Shown in pieces: positions 13,349-16,938 of a DNA stretch of 16,938 bases. A model generated the notes under the pieces. It did not search any database, was not told where the DNA came from, and saw only the letters and a list, made by a program, of their open reading frames with translations. The stretch covers positions 1 to 16,938 of the forward strand of contig JAEWEW010000309.1 in assembly GCA_023389175.1 (NCBI GenBank), written 5' to 3'. The position numbers and the translations under genes are program-made. How positions within the stretch are numbered: the stretch's first letter is position 1; the number at the start of each line of letters is the position of its first letter. Origin of the DNA: Pseudomonadota bacterium (GTDB taxonomy: Bacteria; Pseudomonadota; Gammaproteobacteria; Burkholderiales; Burkholderiaceae_E).

Positions 13349-15577
13349 TCAGGACGTCGCCGTCGCCATCCCGTTGCGCGCCTGCAGCGCCCCGCCGATC
13401 GCCGCCGCAAGCGCGGCAGCCGACACCGGCTTGGCCAGCACCTGGAATCCGGCGGCCATCGCCTGCCCGGTCTGGGCGGCATAGCCGGTCATCAGCAGGA
13501 CAGGCAGGCCCGGATGCTGGTGCCGCAGCATCAACGCCAGGTCCAGGCCGTTGAGCGATCCGGGCATCATGATGTCGCTCAGTACCACGTCGAACCGCTG
13601 TGAGTGCGATCCGAGCGCATCGAGCGCCGCGTCCGCGCTTGCCACGTGCAGCACGCTGCAGCCGAGCGCCTCGAGCAGCGGCTTCGTGGCCGCCGCGACC
13701 TCGAGGTTGTCCTCCACCAGCAGCAGACGCCCGCGCAGGCGACCGACCACCGGCTCGCTCGGAGCAGCCGGCCCGCCGGCCGCGGCGACGGTTTGCGGCA
13801 GGTAGAGGGATACGCGGGCGCCCCGTCCCGGCTCGCTTTCCATCCGCGCGACGCCGCCGGCCTGCACGCAGAAACCGTAGACCTGGCTGAGGCCGAGGCC
13901 GGTGCCCTGCCCCGGCCTGCGGGTGGTGAAAAACGGCTCGAACACGCGCGCGAGCACGTCGGGCGGCACGCCTTCACCGGTGTCGGATACCGACAGGACG
14001 ACGTACGGACCGGCGGCGAGGTCCGCCGACGGCGAGCCGATGCGCACGTTGCGCGTCCGGATGGTGAGCTCGCCGCCGCCCTTCATCGCCTCGCGCGCAT
14101 TGATGGTGAGATTGAGCAGCGCGAGCTCGAACTCCGCGGCATCGACCTTCACCCATGAGGGCTCGGCTTCGGCGACGAAGCGCACGCGGATGGACGAGCC
14201 GAGCGAGGTGCGCAGGAGATCCATCATCGCCGGCACCGCGTCATTGATCGCGATCACTTCCGGCGTGACCGCCTGGCGCCGGGAAAAGGCGAGCAGCTGG
14301 CGGGTGAGCCGTGTCCCGCTCGCCACCGCGCGGTCGATCGCGGCGATCTGCGGGCTGCCGGCGGTCTGCGGCACCAGGCGCGACAGCAGGTGCAGGTTGT
14401 TGTTGACCACCATCAGCAGGTTGTTGAAGTCGTGCGCGACGCCACCGGTCAGCTGCCCCAGCGCCTCGAGCTTCTGCGCCTGCCGCAGCGCCGTCTCGGC
14501 CTGCAGCCGCTGCTCCGATTCCCGCTTGAGACGCTCGGACGTGAGCAGCTCGCGCCGGGTCCGCCGCATCGCGACCCATGACACGAAGCCGAGCGCGAGC
14601 GATGCCGCCAGCGTGAAGGCGGCCAGCCCGGCGGTGCCACGCAGCCAGTTCGCCATCAGCTGCCGGTGCTCGATGCCGGCGACCACGAACACCGGATAGC
14701 CGGCCAGCTTGCGATACGCGAGCAGGCGCCGCTTGCCGTCGACGACGGAACTGGCGTCCACCGTGCCGCTGGCGACGTTCCTGGCCATCTCCTGGCGTAT
14801 CGGGGCGGTGGACGGGATGTCGTAGACGTCCTCCCGCGGCAGCGGCCACCGCGCAAGCAGCTGGCCGTCGTGACGCAGGATCGCAAGCGAAAGTCCGGGC
14901 TCGGAGGCGCTCAGCGACTCGTAGAAATCCTTGAAGTACGCCGGCCGGATGGTCGTCGACACCAGCCCGGCGAAGCTGCCGTCGCTCAGCTCCCGGCGGA
15001 CCGACACGTCGATGAACGGCGCGCCGGTTCGGCGGCTGGTCACCGTCCCGGACACATGGCGATGGCTGGTCCCGGCGCGGAGCTCGCGGAAGTACTCGCG
15101 GTCGCGCGGGTCGATCTCGGCATCGGCCGGAAAAACATGGCTGCCGACCAGCATCCGGCCCTCCGCGCTCCACACCTGGATGGTTGCCACCTGGGCAAGG
15201 CCGGTCGCGAAGGTGCGCAGCCGCCGGTGCAGCTGCGCCTCCTGCGACCTGACCCGCGCGTCGTCGTCGTCCCCGAGCACGCTAAGCACGTAGCGTGCGA
15301 TCACGTCGTTCGCCTCGAAGACGCGCGAGGCATGCTCGTGGGCGATCTGCGCCACCTGCTCACTGCGCCGCAGCGTCTCGTCGTACGCGGCGCGATACGA
15401 CGTCCACGCGGTGACGACGAACCAGGCGAGCGGCACCAACGCAGCGAGAACGATCGCGAGCCGCAGCCACCGGATCGCATCCGGGCGACCGGGGGTCTGG
15501 GATCTCGCTTGACTCTCTGTCGGCGCGCGTCCCCGGCGGGACGCGCCATGGGTTTCGCTCGAGGCGCCTTGCTGCAT
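13349..15577 (-). CDS. Hybrid sensor histidine kinase with C-terminal receiver
   Basis: 742-aa inner-membrane kinase. TM1 (about 39-57) and TM2 (about 315-337) enclose a periplasmic sensor (about 60-312) of PDC/dCache appearance, with VWSAEGRMLVGS, DPRDREYFRELRAG and GTVDASSVVDGKRRLLAYRKL. The HisKA part has the phosphoacceptor His382 in GGVAHDFNNLL. The ATPase domain shows N box ALLNLTINAREAM (Asn493), DTGEGVP (Asp532) and GQGTGLGLS (557-564). The receiver (about 615-735) has acidic Glu622-Asp623, phosphoacceptor Asp668 in SDIMMPG, Thr697 and Lys716. The signal is unknown, and no output response regulator or HPt gene is adjacent. The start is uncertain: no ribosome binding site precedes the ATG and the first 35 residues are polar. 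Confidence 0.93.
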   Translation of the reverse strand: MQQGASSETHGASRRGRAPTESQARSQTPGRPDAIRWLRLAIVLAALVPLAWFVVTAWTSYRAAYDETLRRSEQVAQIAHEHASRVFEANDVIARYVLSVLGDDDDARVRSQEAQLHRRLRTFATGLAQVATIQVWSAEGRMLVGSHVFPADAEIDPRDREYFRELRAGTSHRHVSGTVTSRRTGAPFIDVSVRRELSDGSFAGLVSTTIRPAYFKDFYESLSASEPGLSLAILRHDGQLLARWPLPREDVYDIPSTAPIRQEMARNVASGTVDASSVVDGKRRLLAYRKLAGYPVFVVAGIEHRQLMANWLRGTAGLAAFTLAASLALGFVSWVAMRRTRRELLTSERLKRESEQRLQAETALRQAQKLEALGQLTGGVAHDFNNLLMVVNNNLHLLSRLVPQTAGSPQIAAIDRAVASGTRLTRQLLAFSRRQAVTPEVIAINDAVPAMMDLLRTSLGSSIRVRFVAEAEPSWVKVDAAEFELALLNLTINAREAMKGGGELTIRTRNVRIGSPSADLAAGPYVVLSVSDTGEGVPPDVLARVFEPFFTTRRPGQGTGLGLSQVYGFCVQAGGVARMESEPGRGARVSLYLPQTVAAAGGPAAPSEPVVGRLRGRLLLVEDNLEVAAATKPLLEALGCSVLHVASADAALDALGSHSQRFDVVLSDIMMPGSLNGLDLALMLRHQHPGLPVLLMTGYAAQTGQAMAAGFQVLAKPVSAAALAAAIGGALQARNGMATATS

Positions 15578-15700
15578 CGGTACGGCCCGATACTGTGAAA
15601 GGCGGATGATACCGGAGCGGCTCGCTCGACGTTGCTTCGATGAGACAACAGGGCGGGACGCGCCAGGCCGGCGCAGCCCCCGAACCGGTCGGCGCTTGCG

Positions 15701-16735
15701 TCAGCCCGGCTCGCGCAACCGCACTGTGGTGCCGTCCGAGGCGAGCATCGCGTCGATCAGCGAATGCACCCGCAGCGCGCTGCGGCCGCTGTTGTCCGGA
15801 GCGCGGCCAGTCTCCACCGCATCGAGGAACTCGGCGATCAGGCGCCGGTGCGCGGCGCAGGAGAAGGCCATCGGATCTGCCCCACCGCCACCGCCGCTGC
15901 CGCCCATCAGGTCGATGTCCGGCCGGCCGGGCCGCCTCACCTGGAGTCGATCGCCCTCGAGGACGGCGGTGCCCTGGGTGCCGGCGATCTCGATGCGCTC
16001 GGGATAACCGGGCCAGGCGGTCGTGGTGGCGTCGATCACGCCGCGCGCGCCGTTCGCCCAGGTGACGACGGCGCAGGCGACATCCTCGGTGTCGATGGCG
16101 CGCATGCCGCTCGACCCGCAGCGCGCCACCACCGTGTCCACCGGTCCCGCGAGATGCAGCAGCAGGTCGAGGGTATGGATCGCCTGGGTCAGCAGCACCC
16201 CGCCGCCGTCGCGTGCGCGCATGCCCCTGCCCGGCTCGGCGTAGTACTCCGCCGATCGCCACCAGCGGATCGACGTCGCGATGCTGACCGGTCGGCCGAG
16301 CGCCTGTTCGCGGAGCAGCCCGGCGAGCCGCATCGGGGCCTCGCGGAAGCGGTGCTGGAACACGATGCCGAGCGCCCGGCCGGACTGCTCGAAGGCTTCC
16401 ACCAGCGCGGTGGCGCGCGGCAGGTCCACGTCCACCGGCTTCTCCAGCAGCACGTGCTTGCCGGCGGCGCAGGCCCGGCGAGCGACCTCGGCGTGGGTAC
16501 GCGGCGGCGTGAGCACGAAGACGACCTCCACCGCCGGATCGGCGAGCAGCGCGGCCTCGCTCGACACTGTCGGCAGACCGAAGCGAGAGCCGAAATCGGC
16601 GCGCCGTTCCGCACTGGGACTGAAGCCGCCGACGAACCGAACCCGGTCGCCGAGCTCGCGCAGCGCTTCGACATGCGGCTGCACCGCCATCCCGAGTCCG
16701 ATGATCCCCACGCCGATTCGCCGAGAGTCTTGCAT
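15701..16735 (-). CDS. Gfo/Idh/MocA family NAD(P)-dependent oxidoreductase
   Basis: 344-aa cytosolic oxidoreductase of the glucose-fructose oxidoreductase / inositol dehydrogenase type. The N-terminal Rossmann domain has GVGIIGLGMA (Gly10, Gly13, Gly15), then VLTPPRTHAEVARRACAAGK and the family's HVLLEKP with catalytic Lys99. The C-terminal sheet domain includes GGGVLLTQAIHTLDLL, with His187 and Asp190 at the substrate-binding site. The substrate, probably a sugar or cyclitol, cannot be deduced. The ATG at 16735 is preceded by GGAG at 9 nt; an upstream ATG at 16831 would add a Pro-rich tail and is rejected. The gene stands 123 bp before the kinase on the same strand, with no obvious functional link. 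Confidence 0.93.
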   Translation of the reverse strand: MQDSRRIGVGIIGLGMAVQPHVEALRELGDRVRFVGGFSPSAERRADFGSRFGLPTVSSEAALLADPAVEVVFVLTPPRTHAEVARRACAAGKHVLLEKPVDVDLPRATALVEAFEQSGRALGIVFQHRFREAPMRLAGLLREQALGRPVSIATSIRWWRSAEYYAEPGRGMRARDGGGVLLTQAIHTLDLLLHLAGPVDTVVARCGSSGMRAIDTEDVACAVVTWANGARGVIDATTTAWPGYPERIEIAGTQGTAVLEGDRLQVRRPGRPDIDLMGGSGGGGGADPMAFSCAAHRRLIAEFLDAVETGRAPDNSGRSALRVHSLIDAMLASDGTTVRLREPG

Positions 16736-16834
16736 CCGCGTCTCCGTTGCAATGCCGCCCGGGGGCGGCGCGACTGGCGGCCGTGGCGCCGGGCGGGTGT
16801 TACCCTTGCGGGTCGCTTCAGGGCCCGACATCCG

Positions 16835-16938
16835 TTGCGCTACTGTACGTTAGATCCCGCGCCGCCCGGCGAACCGGCTGCGGCGATCCCCGCTGCGCCT
16901 ACCCTGCGCCTGCAAGGCCGCTGGGTGCTCGCCAATCT
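16835..16938 (+). CDS. Possible start of a divergent gene, cut by the window edge
   Basis: One frame is open to the window edge and reads PPGEPAAAIPAAPTLRLQGRWVLANL after about 16862. The closing LRLQGRWVLANL resembles the first strand of a STAS-like domain, as in MlaE-type ABC permeases with an N-terminal STAS extension. That rests on about 12 residues and is a guess. No ATG is in frame; TTG at 16835 is the only start-like codon before the edge apart from internal GTG. TACTGT (16841-16846) could be a -10 element, in which case the real start lies further right. The start and identity remain open. Confidence 0.3.
   Translation, partial: MRYCTLDPAPPGEPAAAIPAAPTLRLQGRWVLAN

Noticed and set aside
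13555..13620. Possible separate response-regulator gene at the end of the kinase
   Set aside because: The receiver domain is in frame with the kinase without a stop, so it is one hybrid protein.
1..16938. CRISPR arrays, insertion sequences, integrase or phage genes, toxin-antitoxin pairs
   Set aside because: No regularly spaced direct repeats, no transposase- or integrase-like product, no short paired toxin-antitoxin frames and no visible composition break. The tRNA is not followed by a direct repeat of its 3' end, so it does not look like a used attachment site.

Overview
The window is GC-rich, gene-dense bacterial chromosome. The order tolB-pal-cpoB followed by tRNA-Lys, the sequences of Pal and CpoB, and an Rnk homologue point to a proteobacterium, most likely a betaproteobacterium of Burkholderiales type; this is inference from gene content, and no marker gene settles it. 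I see no insertion sequence, phage gene, CRISPR array or composition break.

Left (1-2309): the end of the Tol-Pal envelope operon (tolB fragment, pal, cpoB), then tRNA-Lys(UUU) with its own promoter, a leader hairpin and a clear intrinsic terminator. 2372-4598: GST and cupin genes on the minus strand, divergent from a LysR-type regulator that probably controls them. The cupin leader carries an inverted repeat that would pair with its own ribosome binding site. 4666-6976: three plus-strand genes: a DUF488 protein, a class III (CaiB/BaiF) CoA-transferase and a small lipoprotein.

7061-10698: a likely stress and membrane-redox island. A tightly packed minus-strand operon (102-aa protein, SDR fused to a DoxX-like membrane domain, DUF2269 membrane protein, with a GTGA overlap between the last two) diverges from a manganese catalase with all five metal ligands. 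A ferritin-like DUF892 protein converges on the catalase. 10834-13306: an unrecognised secreted protein of 366 aa with a good promoter, rnk on the opposite strand with its stop codon directly abutting, a 472-bp intergenic region rich in inverted repeats that holds a good minus-strand promoter, and a small secreted protein with a very acidic segment.

13349-16938: a hybrid sensor histidine kinase, a Gfo/Idh/MocA-type oxidoreductase, and at the right edge the possible start of a divergent gene, too short to name with confidence.

Most genes belong to known families. The least explained parts are the structured leader upstream of rnk, the hairpin over the cupin ribosome binding site, and the unrecognised proteins at 8810-9118, 10834-11934 and 12803-13306. 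I found nothing that amounts to a clearly new system.
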